Assembly: GCF_000002865.3 (NCBI RefSeq)
Contig: NW_001865043.1
Coordinates: 602,513 to 661,752, forward strand
DNA: 59,240 bases
Reading direction: 5' to 3'
DNA from: Monosiga brevicollis MX1
Lineage: Eukaryota > Opisthokonta > Choanoflagellata > Craspedida > Salpingoecidae
The notes beneath the pieces are model-generated. The model was not told where the DNA came from. It was given only the letters and a program-made list of their open reading frames with translations, and did no database searches. The position numbers and the translations under genes were made by a program. Below, one piece after another: positions 1 through 10,067 of this stretch (position 1 is its first letter; each line of letters begins with the position of its first letter).

Positions 1-102
1 TCATTTGAACCACTAGACACAGGAAAAGGCAGTCACACATCACAACTACAAGCCATCACAGCACAAACATAAAAAACACCACGGCACGCTCACATACAAC
101 AA
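1..102. other. A-rich flank left of the repeat array, no gene seen
   Basis: This short A/C-rich stretch differs from the repeat unit that begins near 103. I see no open frame or motif in it. It may be the cut edge of a larger repetitive array continuing to the left of the window. Confidence 0.4.
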
Positions 103-1008
103 GAGACAGCGTCGGGTTGAAAAGGCAACCGACCACAGAAAGAAAAGTCATCATACAAAGGACTTTACAAAAATTCAGCAAAAATACCACACAAATACAG
201 TCAAAATCAAAGTAAAATTAAAACAAAAATACAAGTCAAGCCAGCCATCAAAAGATCACAACGAGAACCACCTAGGGAGCAACAGGTGCACACAGGGATC
301 CCCACAGAGGGACCCCCGAGACGGTGCCTACCTACGACGAGCGCAGGCAGACACCGCCAAAGTGGCGCTGGATGTGGTCAGCGTTCATCTGATGGACCAG
401 CGCCGCAAAGCGACCCTTCCACCGAGGAACAAAGGCCTCATCCAGCCCCGGCTGGTACACACCACGGGCCTCGGCGCAGCGGGCGAGCTGACCAAGCAGA
501 TCCACAAAGGAGGAGGCGAACCCACCGGTTGTCGTCATCGCCGCAGGGACGATCAGAGACAGCGTCGGGTTGTAAAGGCAACCGACCACAGAAGGAAAAG
601 ACATCATACAAAGGACTTTACACAAAAATTCAGCAAAAATACCACACAAATACAGCAAAAATTAAAGCAAAATTACAAGAAAACTACAAGTCAAGCCATC
701 AACAGACACAACGAGAACCACCTAGGGAGCAACAGGTGCACACAGGGATCCCCACAGAGGGACCCCCGGGACGGTGCCTACCTACGACGAGCGCAGGCAG
801 ACACCGCCAAAGTGGCGCTGGATGTGGTCAGCGTTCATCTGATGGACCAGCGCCGCAAAGCGACCCTTCCACCGGGGAACAAAGGCCTCATCCAGCCCCG
901 GCTGGTACACACCACGGGCCTCGGCGCAGCGGGCGAGCTGACCAAGCAGATCCACAAAGGAGGAGGCGAACCCACCGGTTGTCGTCATCGCCGCAGGGAC
1001 GATCAGAG
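103..1008 (-). repeat. Two tandem 453-bp copies of a retroelement 3' end
   Basis: The block 103-555 is repeated almost base for base at 556-1008, head to tail, with a period of 453. On the minus strand each unit holds the last ~85 codons of the retroelement protein described at 782-1607, ending in the same residues (CLRSS then stop). An A/T-rich 3' untranslated tail follows, containing ACAAAGGACTTTAC followed by short AAATTCAGC-type runs. The upstream boundary of both units falls at the same codon, near the motif IVPAA. The left copy therefore begins abruptly in mid-frame after another unit's tail. The arrangement fits repeated 5'-truncated copies or a tandem duplication of a 3' end. Confidence 0.85.
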
Positions 1009-1607
1009 TTTTTCCATGGTTGAAACCGGTGTAGTAGTCGCGCTTCTCCTTTTCGGCTCGGCGAAGGGCAGCGCCCACCTTGATGCAGGCTTGCGAGGTG
1101 GTCGGGGGTTGGGCTGTGCGCACAGTCACGTCAATGCCCAGGTCGGGCAGAGCTGGGCCCAGGGCACCGCCGGGAAAGGGGTTGCGGCAGTGCAGGTCGA
1201 TGCGGCAGCTCTGACCGTTGGCGTTGTAGCCAGACTTTTCCACCCAGACATGGGCGAGGGTGGCGTACCTGAGCAGGCGGCCCATCTCGTCGCGAAGGGC
1301 GTTGTGACGCTTGATGGGACGGCAGGTTAGCAGGTGCTCGCGGGTCAGCCGCGGCTGAGGTGTCTTGCTGCTGCAGAGCGGGCACTTGTCCGTCGGCTTG
1401 ACGTTGATGAGTTCATGGAGGCCAAAACCCATCATGGACACGACCGCAATGGCAAAGGTCGTGTCGCTCAAGCGACGCAACTTGTCCCGACCCCGCATGG
1501 TCAAGACAGTGCTAACGCCCCACTCACGCGAGGCCAGATATGCCTGCTGCAGGTCCAGCGCACACTCGGCCATCAGGTCGTCAAGTGCCGCCTTGGCGCG
1601 GAGGGGT
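782..1607 (-). pseudogene. Retroelement protein, C-terminal fragment (zinc-binding plus PD-(D/E)XK-like region)
   Basis: A minus-strand frame of about 270 codons is open from near 1607 to the stop at 782. In order it shows CPLC, then HLLTC, then KRHN. A D-rich segment follows, with RID and a DVTV strand preceded by PDLGI, then a basic helix (K..LRRAEKEKR) and a C-terminal GGFASSFVDLLGQLA segment. A CCHC-like zinc site, an R/KHN motif and a nuclease-like core match the C-termini of many non-LTR and related retroelement polyproteins, where a restriction-like endonuclease follows the reverse transcriptase. No reverse transcriptase lies upstream. The frame joins directly at about 1607 to another copy's 3' tail, so this copy is 5'-truncated. 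Whether it is a host gene remnant instead cannot be excluded. Confidence 0.6.
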
Positions 1608-1764
1608 ACAAAGGACCTTACAAAAATTCAGCAAAAATACCACAAAATATAGCAGAAATCAAAGCAAAATTAAACAAAAATACAAGTCAAGCCATCAACA
1701 GACACAACGAGAACCGCCTAGAAAGCGACTGGTGTACACAGGGATCCCACAGAGGAACCCCCGC
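1608..1764 (-). repeat. Third copy of the retroelement 3' tail
   Basis: The sequence repeats the tail of the 453-bp unit: an ACAAAGGAC start, A-rich runs with AAATTCAGC, then ACAACGAGAACC and CACAGGGATCCC. It is slightly more diverged than the two copies at 103-1008. It abuts the 5' end of the truncated retroelement frame on one side and a 15-bp minisatellite on the other. This makes three 3' tails in the same orientation. Confidence 0.75.
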
Positions 1765-1765
1765 G

Positions 1766-2178
1766 CCTCATCTGATTGGGCCTGATCAGCTCGGGCCTGA
1801 CCTGCTCGGGTGCGATCTGATCAAGCCTGATCTGCTCGGGCCTGATGATGCAAGGCCACATCTGCTCGGGCCTTATCTGATTGGGCCTGACCTGCTCGGG
1901 TACGATCTGATCGAGCTTCATCTGCCCAGGTCTCATGATGCGAGGCCGTATCTGCTCGAGCCTCATTTGATTGGGCCTGATCAGCTCGGGCCTGACCTGC
2001 TCGGGTGCGATCTGAATGGGGCTGACCTGCTCGGGTGCGATCTGATCAAGCCTGATCTGATTGGGCCTGATGATGCAAGGCCAGATCTGCTCGGGCCTCA
2101 TCTGAATGGGCCTGACCTGCTCGGGTGCGATCTGATCGAGTTTCATCTGCCCAGGTCTCATGATGCGAGGCCGTATAA
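1766..2178. repeat. 15-bp minisatellite with a 225-bp higher-order period
   Basis: About 27 units of 15 bp follow the pattern CCTGAYCTGCTCGGG with variants (CTGATTGGG, GATGATGCAAGG, CATCTGCCCAGG). Because 15 is divisible by three, both strands stay open. The plus strand reads pentapeptides such as PDLLG and CDLIK, and the minus strand reads units such as PEQVR and LDQIA. A longer period is visible: the block starting at 1796 recurs at 2021 and the block at 1916 recurs at 2141, both 225 bp apart, which is 15 units. No start codon, splice context or promoter supports translation. Confidence 0.85.
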
Positions 2179-2613
2179 TAATAAATTAGGTGTTTGAACC
2201 TCAGAGCTGAAAGCAAAGCTGTGCAACCCCGACATCAAAATCACATTACAACGGCACGCAAAACAACACAAGAGAACAACACACTTTCATCGGCTTCTAT
2301 AATGACATCAATACAGCGGGAAAGTCCCAGAGTCACACTTGTCGCGCCATTGCGTGGCTCAGGGTGCACACGTGCTTTCGTGCTGTACTTTCCACCGTGG
2401 AGGACAAATACAGATGTGTGTGCGTGCTCGCGATGTATAAGCCTCACAAACTGTCCATCTCTTGATTTACACGAACAGAATGATGGGGAAAGCCCCGTTG
2501 CGTGCCAGTCAATGAGATAATAATTGGTCAAGGGGGATGACATGCCAGATAGAGACCCATACAAGGCTAAGAGGACAGGAAGATTGGCATAACAAAAAAT
2601 GTCCGTGGAACAG
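2179..2613. other. Intergenic stretch, no gene recognised
   Basis: It lies between the minisatellite and the 3' end of the gp78-like gene, so part of it is probably that gene's 3' untranslated region. The short open frames on both strands lack recognisable motifs, and I see no repeat. Confidence 0.4.
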
Positions 2614-4842
2614 CTAAGATGAATACTTGCTCAGATACCGCTTGCGTTGAACGGCCAGCATCTCAGCCTTCATGGCTGCAAACCGTCCTTGGTCTTCTGA
2701 AGCCAGCGAGGTCGCCTCTGACGTTGCCGAATCTTGCATTGTGTGCACGTCAGGAACTAAATTGCCGGTGTGTGGTACGATGGGGGATTCTTCCGTGGCA
2801 TTGCCCACCAAAGTTCCCGGCAGCTGGCCAGAAATGACACGTTCCGTCGTGATCTAATACGCGGGTTGGCACCAAGGCAATGGCAACAAATCAAGTGAGT
2901 TAAAAGATGGTTGAGTATGTGGTTGAGCATTGAAGATCAATGATAGAAATCAAACAAATGTATACATGAATGCTGCCTGTTCGTTGCAAATCGTCACGGA
3001 GCATTTCTGCCGGGATGTGTGGAAACATTTCTTGTAAGCGAACAACCTATGGTGCCATAGGATCCAAATGTGAGTCGGTACGTTCGGCGTGGATGGGCAT
3101 GGAGCTACGCAGAGATTTTGACGGAGGTTTCATACCGAGAGCTCCAATCGCTGCTGGAGGCGGGCATGGGCATCAGCTCCCACATGCACTTGGATATCCA
3201 ACTGCAGGCCTAAGAAGTTGGAAAGTGTTCCTTTTCAAATAAACATAAACCAAACAAACAAAAAAAAAAAAAAAAGTCAGTGCGGCAGTAGAGATGCGAT
3301 GAATGGAGACCGATGAATGGAGACTGATGAATGGCCTTGTGCAAGCAATGTTGCGGCACAAACCCATGATGGAGAAAAGTGCGCGACCTATACGCTGAAA
3401 AGCCCCCTCTCTCGTGGTGGCCTGGGCAGCTGCGCGTCGGGGAAAAAGGCGTTTACGACAAGTCGGGCACGTTGGCTGTTGTGACGCCCACTGCCGGATA
3501 CAAGCCTGTACAAAACAAGCATGAGGCAGAATCGCAAGTAATGGTGGAGCAACAAGTTTCTCACTCCAAACAACGGCATAAGGTCCCAATTCTCCGTACC
3601 AGGTGATACATGTGCCCACAAGCAAGCTTAAAGCCATCTTGAAGAAAATCGCGGCAGATAGCGCAAGAATCGTCTGCAGCCACCTCGCGATCTTGCTGAG
3701 TGATGGGTTGAAGCGCTTGGCGAAGGCGCTTGTTGAGCCTACCACAAATTTGTGTGATCAAAAATTTATTTCAGAGCTGCCTGGTTTTCAACTTCCAGTT
3801 CTCATGGTCCTTTGGAACCCAGTCAAAAGCATTGATGTCACAAGAGAGGGAGACCAAAGCTGTTGCCCGAAACAAAAGGAGTCTTACCGAACGGCACGGA
3901 AATGACGAGATAGTTTAAGTCGTAGCTGCTCAAAAGCCGAGCTGATCACGAGTGGTCCAAATTGTCAGAAACAGTATCAAGATAGGGACTACGAACACGA
4001 CGCGCAGCAAAAACAAAATCTCAAGACCTACCGTGCTTTGAGGAAGAGAACAATGTCCAATACGAACACGGAGAATCCTTGAAGCCAAACAATGTGCAAG
4101 TAGTGCATAAGATGTAATCCGTGGTGGAGAACGTCCAGAAAAACAGCAAAGCGCGACTCGGGTGCAAAGGCTTGCACGTCAGGGGTTGAATGCATCTAAA
4201 TATCGTATGCACGTGCGTCAAAAATATTTGTGTCTGTCAGTGTGCAAACATCACTATAGTGTGTGTGTGTGTGTGTGTGTATCACCGCTCAATACGGCAT
4301 AACGCCATGCTTTAAGGATGGGCTAGTGGCCGTGCATATATCTACGCACCGGCTGCGTGGAAATAAGAGTGAAACGCCACAGCGTCTGGAAGCAAAGGAT
4401 GAAGCAGCTAATGCCGTCAAAGCACCATAGCGCTACAAAGCTAAAAGGCATGTCGCGCCATTCCCAGGCTGAGGAAATGGTCAGGACAAGCGCCAACACC
4501 ATGATGGTGGTCATGAACCCCAATGCCGGCGACGCCGTTCGGTTCATGCGTCCCGCTGACAGGAGTATCTATAAATCAGAAGATGAATGAGTCCAAGCAC
4601 AGCGATGGGGCAGAAGGTAGAGCCGAGGCTTCAGAAGGTGAGTGCATGAATTCAACTCACAAATTCGATGCGGGACTGGCACATGGTGGCAAACGCAAAG
4701 AGCCAGCCCGTGACAATGAACCATGAGAGCCAAGGCCAGAGGCCAATGTTCGGTTGCATGTCCAAAGTGGCCCAAATCACAATCACTTTGAGCATGAGAT
4801 AGTTGAGAGATTGCTCCAGTACGTCCTATTCATGCAAGAGGC

Positions 4843-4873
<31 letters not shown>

Positions 4874-5467
4874 TGTGTGTGCACGTGTCAAATATATGCG
4901 TAAACGTTAGTTTGAGCCTTGAAATGGTGCGGCGATTTTCTGTGCCAAAACCTGGTCCAGCACAAACGCGCCCGTCTTTGTTGAAATCCTCGCTTCGCTG
5001 ACCGATATCTGAGGGCAAGCAGCACCCAAGCGGGCGGCTAACCTTGAGCTCCGCATCACGTAGCTGCTTAAAGATGACCATCTCCACCAAGCGGGCGACA
5101 TTGGAGAGGAAGGCGTTGGCAAACACCAGCGTCGACTACAGCATGTGCAGACCGCGTGATTGGTGGAGAGACAAAGAATAATGCGGAATACAGGGCAAAG
5201 ACGAGGGAGAGAAAGAGTGAGTGAGTGCACAGGCATGGCATGGCATGGCATGAGGGAGACGGAGACATGATTGCGAACCACAATGAAGAGGGTGCTGCCT
5301 TGCTCAAGAAGGGTGATAAAGGACGCCCAGACTTGGCTATCGCCTTGAAAGAGGGCGAGGTACATGTCAAGTGTGTTGAAGCCACCCTCCACCATAAAAT
5401 AAAAGAAGACGAAGGGAGAAACGGCAGTCGCCAGGAGCGCCACCTGCTCGATGCTCCGGGCCGGCAT
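2614..5467 (-). CDS. AMFR: ER membrane RING-H2/CUE ubiquitin ligase, AMFR/gp78 homologue
   Basis: Ten exons can be spliced: 5467-5267, 5135-5043, 4825-4661, 4568-4350, 4195-4032, 3738-3600, 3505-3388, 3209-3136, 3046-2966 and 2853-2614, giving 497 codons plus stop. The first five exons encode a multispanning membrane region. Its loops match gp78/HRD1, including FKQLRDAEL after the second helix. The RING-H2 follows at about residues 306-345 (CAIC, CGHMYH, CIRQW, CPTC), then a CUE domain at about 391-430 (LQEMFPHIPAEML). The tail ends in a basic helix with QRKRYLSK, resembling the p97- or E2-binding ends of gp78. By family it is an E3 ligase of ER-associated degradation. The CUE domain separates it from HRD1. 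The start is the ATG just before the first helix; an upstream exon is not excluded. Confidence 0.88.
4258..4281. repeat. (TG)n microsatellite in an AMFR intron
   Basis: A run of TG dinucleotides lies inside the intron between the exons at 4350 and 4195. A second CG/TG run at about 4843-4881 lies in the intron between 5043 and 4825. Both read CA on the coding strand. Confidence 0.85.
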
Positions 5468-5839
5468 GCTGCCGGCCACCAGGACACAAGCAGGACAACC
5501 GCTCTTCTCTCTTCTCTTCCGCCTCCAAAAGAAAAATGGCTGGGGCAAAGTGCTCAAAGAGTCTGTGCAAAGGTTGTTGGTTGTCGTATTGCCAGCTGCT
5601 GAGGAGGATACAAATGATGTGAAGCCCGGTGCACGGCGACGACAGTCAATCGCTCAAACGATGGCCGGGGGTCAGTCAGGTCGCCCGTTAGCGTTTTGAG
5701 CAGATGATGGGGAATGAACAGATTGCTGCACAGTCATCAAATGTAAGACTTTTTTACATCGTGCTCCTCTTCGAAATAAAAATTTAATGATTGATTTGGT
5801 GTCAATTTGGTTTGCCCGCGACGAAGATGCAAATCGTGT
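5468..5839. other. Intergenic region upstream of AMFR and downstream of the MIC26-like gene
   Basis: Both neighbours are on the minus strand. This 372-bp gap should therefore hold the AMFR promoter and 5' untranslated region and the 3' end of the MIC26-like gene. I see no further open frame with motifs, no TATA box in an obvious place and no repeat. Confidence 0.4.
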
Positions 5840-7320
5840 TTAGCGACGGGAGATATACGTGTCCATGTCATCCTTGCATGCCTGGCCAAAGTCGGGCTCA
5901 ATGTCCGTTTCGCGCTGGCCTGTGGCATCGGCTGTGGCCAGAATGACGTCGTGAAGTGCCGGGTCTGCGGATGAGGAGGACGCGGCAGAATCGCTTTCGT
6001 CCAGAGAATCAGAGGCAACCTCTGTAGCTACTGTCGGCTCTGCGGAAGCAGCCTCGAGAAGAGTTTCGTCCGTGACAAGAGCAGTGGTCGTCGGTTCATC
6101 GGCTTGGGAAGTCACCGAACTGGAGGCTTCTGGGTTGGATGGTTGCGGTGCAGACGCAATTTTGGAGCTCATCGAGTCGTAGAAGCTGGTCATTCGACCA
6201 GAGACCTATGAACAAAAATGGGAGCAGCCATCGCATGTCGTACATGCGAGTGAGGTGGTCAACTGACCATGCAACAAAAGCGTCTTGGCAGATTGGCGGT
6301 GGAGAAAAACGAACCTCCTCCAGAGTCGGTGCTTGCTCAACAGTACGGCGGGCCAGCTGCGGCAGCTGCTTGATCGAGGGGAGGCGTTCGCGCAGCTCTG
6401 GAACACTGGTTGGGGCGCCAGAATGTGCCATGCCGGTTGCCACAAACTGACGGAAGCAGGGGAAGAACAGCACGTGCAGTCAATGGCAAGTGAGAATCAA
6501 GAAGAGCACGACGGCAAAGGGGCGGCCGGGCGAGAAATTGCAATGGTTTTCGACAACAAGGTTCCGCAGCTGAGCCAGACAACTAACATTGTACATGGTT
6601 TCAGGGTAACAGACGGCGGCGGCCACACCCGTAATGACAGGAACCGCAACAAACGCGCGGAAGAAGGGGCCTGCGTTGTGGGCGGAGGTGCTGGTGAGGG
6701 GCTGACTCTAGAAGCAGGCCGCAGACGGACACGGGCAGGCTCGTGGGCAGGGGTGCTGGCTTGAGACGTACGCTTGGGATAAGTGTAAGTGCCAGTCAAC
6801 GCAGCCAGGGCAATTACTCCGAGCCCCACGGGATTGCGCTCCTCTGCTGGCACACGTGTCAAGACGCCTTGCTGGAAGCGTTTGATCCGGTCGACCCGTT
6901 GTTGGACTTGCTCGAGTGTACTCTGGAAAGAAAGAAACGGGTCGGGGCAACAGATAAAAACGCCTTGTTAGGTTTATGGTTTTACAATCGAGCCAGGGCC
7001 AGAATTCTATGTCAGTCTAATCCACCTGCCCTTCGTACCAGGGTTTTGTCGAGAACTTGATTTGCGAGTCCACGAGCCTCAACCACGGCATCGTAAACAG
7101 GGCCTACAGTGGAGATCAGCGGAGTGCATCGTCACACCAATGTGAGAACCAGTGTCCCACAATGTTATGGGCTGACATGCGCCCCGTGGGAAAATAAAGC
7201 CTCGATCAGAAAGGCAAGCGCCAACCTACCCGAAGGCATGGGACGTTCGTGATGGTGCTGTCCCTCCGCCGCGGCACGAGGCGCATCGTCGTAAATGCTC
7301 AACTGCGAGCGCATGGCCAT
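5840..7320 (-). CDS. MICOS subunit of the MIC26/MIC27 (apolipoprotein O) family
   Basis: Six exons give one frame of 295 codons: 7320-7230, 7103-7039, 6922-6772, 6670-6588, 6446-6315 and 6205-5840. The N-terminus carries QLSIYDDAP, resembling the conserved LSIY/LSLY stretch at the start of mature MIC26/27. An amphipathic helix follows (VDRIKRFQQG). Two hydrophobic segments come next (GLGVIALAALTG and VAVPVITGVAAAVCYP), the second ending in the CYP motif typical of the family's second membrane helix. The last ~120 residues are acidic, Ser/Thr/Ala-rich and probably disordered. By family it sits in the inner mitochondrial membrane and helps shape cristae. The start is the first ATG of MAMRSQ; an in-frame ATG 96 bases upstream is possible. 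The assignment rests on short motifs and topology, so it is moderate. Confidence 0.62.
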
Positions 7321-8231
7321 TCGGGAGGCAGCCAAAAAAAGATGTGCACACGCAACCAAATTGAGGGGCAAGTCAAGCACATTCGCGAAGCAACCCGTGC
7401 AGATGTTCGCGTGCAAGGCACTGAGCGGTCCAGCCAGCTGCTTACCATGGTGGCAGTCGCATCGAATGAACCTTCCGTGAGGTGAAGAAAAGCAAAAAAA
7501 AAAAAAAAAAGGAGAGAGGAGATGGAGTTGCCCTCGACAGGTGTGAGGGGGATTTTGACCCGCAAATGTCAGACAATCCCTGAGCCAGAAGCAACGGTTA
7601 AGAACCTATGTTGTCAACAGTAAACCTCTCTCTCGCTGACATTCTGGCCGTCTCTCATCATGGTGTCCATTGGCCATACGAAGGGTGTGACATGAAGTCT
7701 CGGGTGCCGGCATGCAACAAGACGCGTTGCTGAGCGAACGACTCCAAGCCGTACTTGACCCCGACTTGACGCTCGTGTGCGCGTCTTTGCTGTGCCTGAC
7801 GCGATACTTGTTAACACTGGGCCTCACGCTTGCACCCAAGGCAACAGCATCAATCGTGTGCTAAGCGTGCTGTGTAGGCGTTGCCAAAGCCATGGAGCGG
7901 CTTGGTGTTGCCGTTGTCCTCATCCCGCCCCAGCAACAGTGTAGTTACCCTCTGCCCTAAAGTCGGGCCCAGCAACGTGCATGTGCACGGCCGGCACTTT
8001 ACGCATCAGCTCCACCAGCAGTGCCAAGTCAAACTTGTGCCCTGCCCAGCAAGCCCTGGAGCTGCTTTTTTTCACCGAATGCAGATTCTCTTATCTTAGC
8101 CTGTGTACCAGCCCTCGGCGCTGAGAGTGCTGCCGGTGATCCATTTGTTCCATTGAAGCCTGCGCCAGCACCCCGTGCAGCCAAGCGCTCACGTCCCCCT
8201 TGCCACCCTTTCCCCCACCATCGCCATCACC
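7321..8231. other. Divergent intergenic region
   Basis: It separates the minus-strand MIC26-like start from the plus-strand PA-TM-RING start, so it should hold both promoters. A 15-bp poly-A run lies at about 7496-7510. Several short open frames exist but none has recognisable motifs or a convincing exon structure. Confidence 0.4.
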
Positions 8232-9902
8232 ATGAACAGCCTGGGCATTAAGGTTTGCCGGCGTTATCAGTGCTGTCAGCTTTGGGCCTTCTTGCTCGGC
8301 TTGGTTACCTTATTCGGGGTGGCTCAGGCCGTGCCAACCATCGTGGCGCGGCGTGATGTCGCAAATTTGTATGGTCGCATACGTGTCACAACTGCTTCCT
8401 CGGTCTCCCCAGCGGCTGATGCATGGGCAGTGTTTGCGGAATATGCCATGCCCATCGCCCCCATTGTCGGGCCTCTCGTGGCAGCGAGTCACCCTTTGCA
8501 GTGTGCCATGTCCCCCGACCCTGACCTGCAAGAGCTCTTGGCCAGCAGCGCCTCCAATAACCCCATTGTGGTAGCCCCGGCCAATTTTTCAGCCACCTGC
8601 ACTCCCTATCAGCTAGCTCGTCAACTCCGCAAAGCCGGCGCCGCCGCGCTCATTAGCATCCCGCAAGATTCGTTCCAAAGCTATGCTCGCGTCCTCCAAC
8701 GCACCGCCACCGAGGTGGAGCTGCCCGTCTGGACCGACTTTGCACACGTCTCCGTGACGGGACCGGATGGGGCCAATCTCTGGCGGCTGGCGCTGTCTGG
8801 AGCCAACGCACGCCCCACTGCGTCCTTTCACCCATCAGGCGTAGCCTCGAGCGTTGCCCCTGCTACCACCGAGGATGGCAGCGCAACTGATGCCTTACCA
8901 CACAACGGCTTTGCCTTTCATGCCGCGTTGATCTTAGCCATCCTCGCTCTTTTGACCGTGGTCTGCGTCATCACAGTCTTCATTGCAAAACGACGTCGCT
9001 ACTATTTTTCAAACTGGAACCAGGCCGAACAGGGAACCGTGCATCGCCAGCGGGCCCTGTTGATCCGCCATGCCATGGCCGTGATCTGTCACTCTGATCG
9101 TGTTCGCACTCTGCCCGCATCACTGGATGAAAAGCCCGCCTCAGATTTAGGCCCCATTCCGTTGTCTTCACGCCCTCCCGCTTCCCCTGCCTCGTCGACT
9201 GCGCCCGCATCGCCATCGCTGCTGACCCCCCTAAGCCCCGCCTTGACATCCATGCTCACCCGGGCGCCTGATACCAAATCAGACGACTCGGGCTCGACAG
9301 AATGTGTCATCTGCATTGACGATCTGGGGCCGCACTGCCTTGAGCTACCGTGCACTCATCGCTTTCACAAAGATTGCATTCTCACCTGGCTCACTGATCA
9401 CTACACCTGTCCGCTGTGCAAGTTCCATCTGCTTCTGAACCGCCCAGCGAGTTTGCTGGCTCGTCTCAGCGATACCACCTTGCATGAGCTCACCATTCTG
9501 GTGGCCCGTGAGGTGGTCCTGTCGGGCGATGCCAATCTGCCCATTCGAAACGTGGATGCCGTCATTGATTTTCTACAGGTGGACGACGGAGAAGCCGAGC
9601 CTGACGTTTTGCACCAGTCTCGTCAGGACAATTCCTCGGCTCTTACCCCCTCTTCTGGTGCTGACACCGTATCCTCGAGGTCTTCCACGCGCCCAGCCCC
9701 CCCCACCGGCCAACTTCAGCACGCGCTTGCCTCGGTCGATGGCGGGCAACTTTTCCCTCCTACCTCGCTGCTCGGCCGTGCCCGTGCGGGCGCGTCAGCT
9801 GTCCATACCGAGGTGCTGCTGGATGCGCGCACTCGGGAACTGGAATGGGACGACAACGAGCTTCCCAGCCAACAGGGTGCCACGGCCTCAGTGATCTGCT
9901 AA
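8232..9902 (+). CDS. PA-TM-RING ubiquitin ligase (GOLIATH/RNF13-like), intronless
   Basis: A single uninterrupted frame encodes 556 residues. The chosen ATG precedes a clear signal peptide (residues ~1-33, hydrophobic LWAFLLGLVTLFGV). A protease-associated domain follows at about 60-190, with a KAGAAALI strand typical of the fold. One membrane helix lies at about 230-253 (ALLTVVCVITVF), followed by RRR. After a Pro/Ser-rich linker, a RING-H2 begins at Cys358 (CVIC, CTHRFHKDCI, CPLC). The tail of ~150 residues is Ser/acidic-rich. By family it is a single-pass endolysosomal E3 ligase with a lumenal PA domain and cytosolic RING. It is the only clearly single-exon gene here. An in-frame ATG 57 bases upstream would bury the signal peptide, so I did not use it. 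Confidence 0.88.
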   Translation: MNSLGIKVCRRYQCCQLWAFLLGLVTLFGVAQAVPTIVARRDVANLYGRIRVTTASSVSPAADAWAVFAEYAMPIAPIVGPLVAASHPLQCAMSPDPDLQELLASSASNNPIVVAPANFSATCTPYQLARQLRKAGAAALISIPQDSFQSYARVLQRTATEVELPVWTDFAHVSVTGPDGANLWRLALSGANARPTASFHPSGVASSVAPATTEDGSATDALPHNGFAFHAALILAILALLTVVCVITVFIAKRRRYYFSNWNQAEQGTVHRQRALLIRHAMAVICHSDRVRTLPASLDEKPASDLGPIPLSSRPPASPASSTAPASPSLLTPLSPALTSMLTRAPDTKSDDSGSTECVICIDDLGPHCLELPCTHRFHKDCILTWLTDHYTCPLCKFHLLLNRPASLLARLSDTTLHELTILVAREVVLSGDANLPIRNVDAVIDFLQVDDGEAEPDVLHQSRQDNSSALTPSSGADTVSSRSSTRPAPPTGQLQHALASVDGGQLFPPTSLLGRARAGASAVHTEVLLDARTRELEWDDNELPSQQGATASVIC

Positions 9903-10067
9903 AAATTACAGCGTGGTAGGGCCAAGTAGTATAATTAGATGCCCGAATGTTTTAATCTCAGATAATTGACTCTTGATCATCACAACACTATTATTTTGAC
10001 TTCAAAAAAACAAAAAAAAACAAAAAAAAAAACCTGGAATTCAGTGCCGTGCACATTGTTGGGATCG
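9903..10067. other. Tail-to-tail spacer with A-rich runs
   Basis: Only 165 bp separate the stop codons of the PA-TM-RING gene (+) and the SWIM gene (-). It contains two A-rich runs at about 10003-10032 and must hold the 3' ends of both transcripts. Confidence 0.6.

Noticed and set aside
286-1330. Plus-strand frames of 245 and 322 codons across the repeats
   Set aside because: They are antisense to the retroelement frame, repeat with the same 453-bp period and have no domain-like sequence.
3382-3745. Unspliced RING frame of 190 codons as an independent gene
   Set aside because: The second half of the RING is only complete after removing the intron 3599-3506, and flanking exons match gp78.
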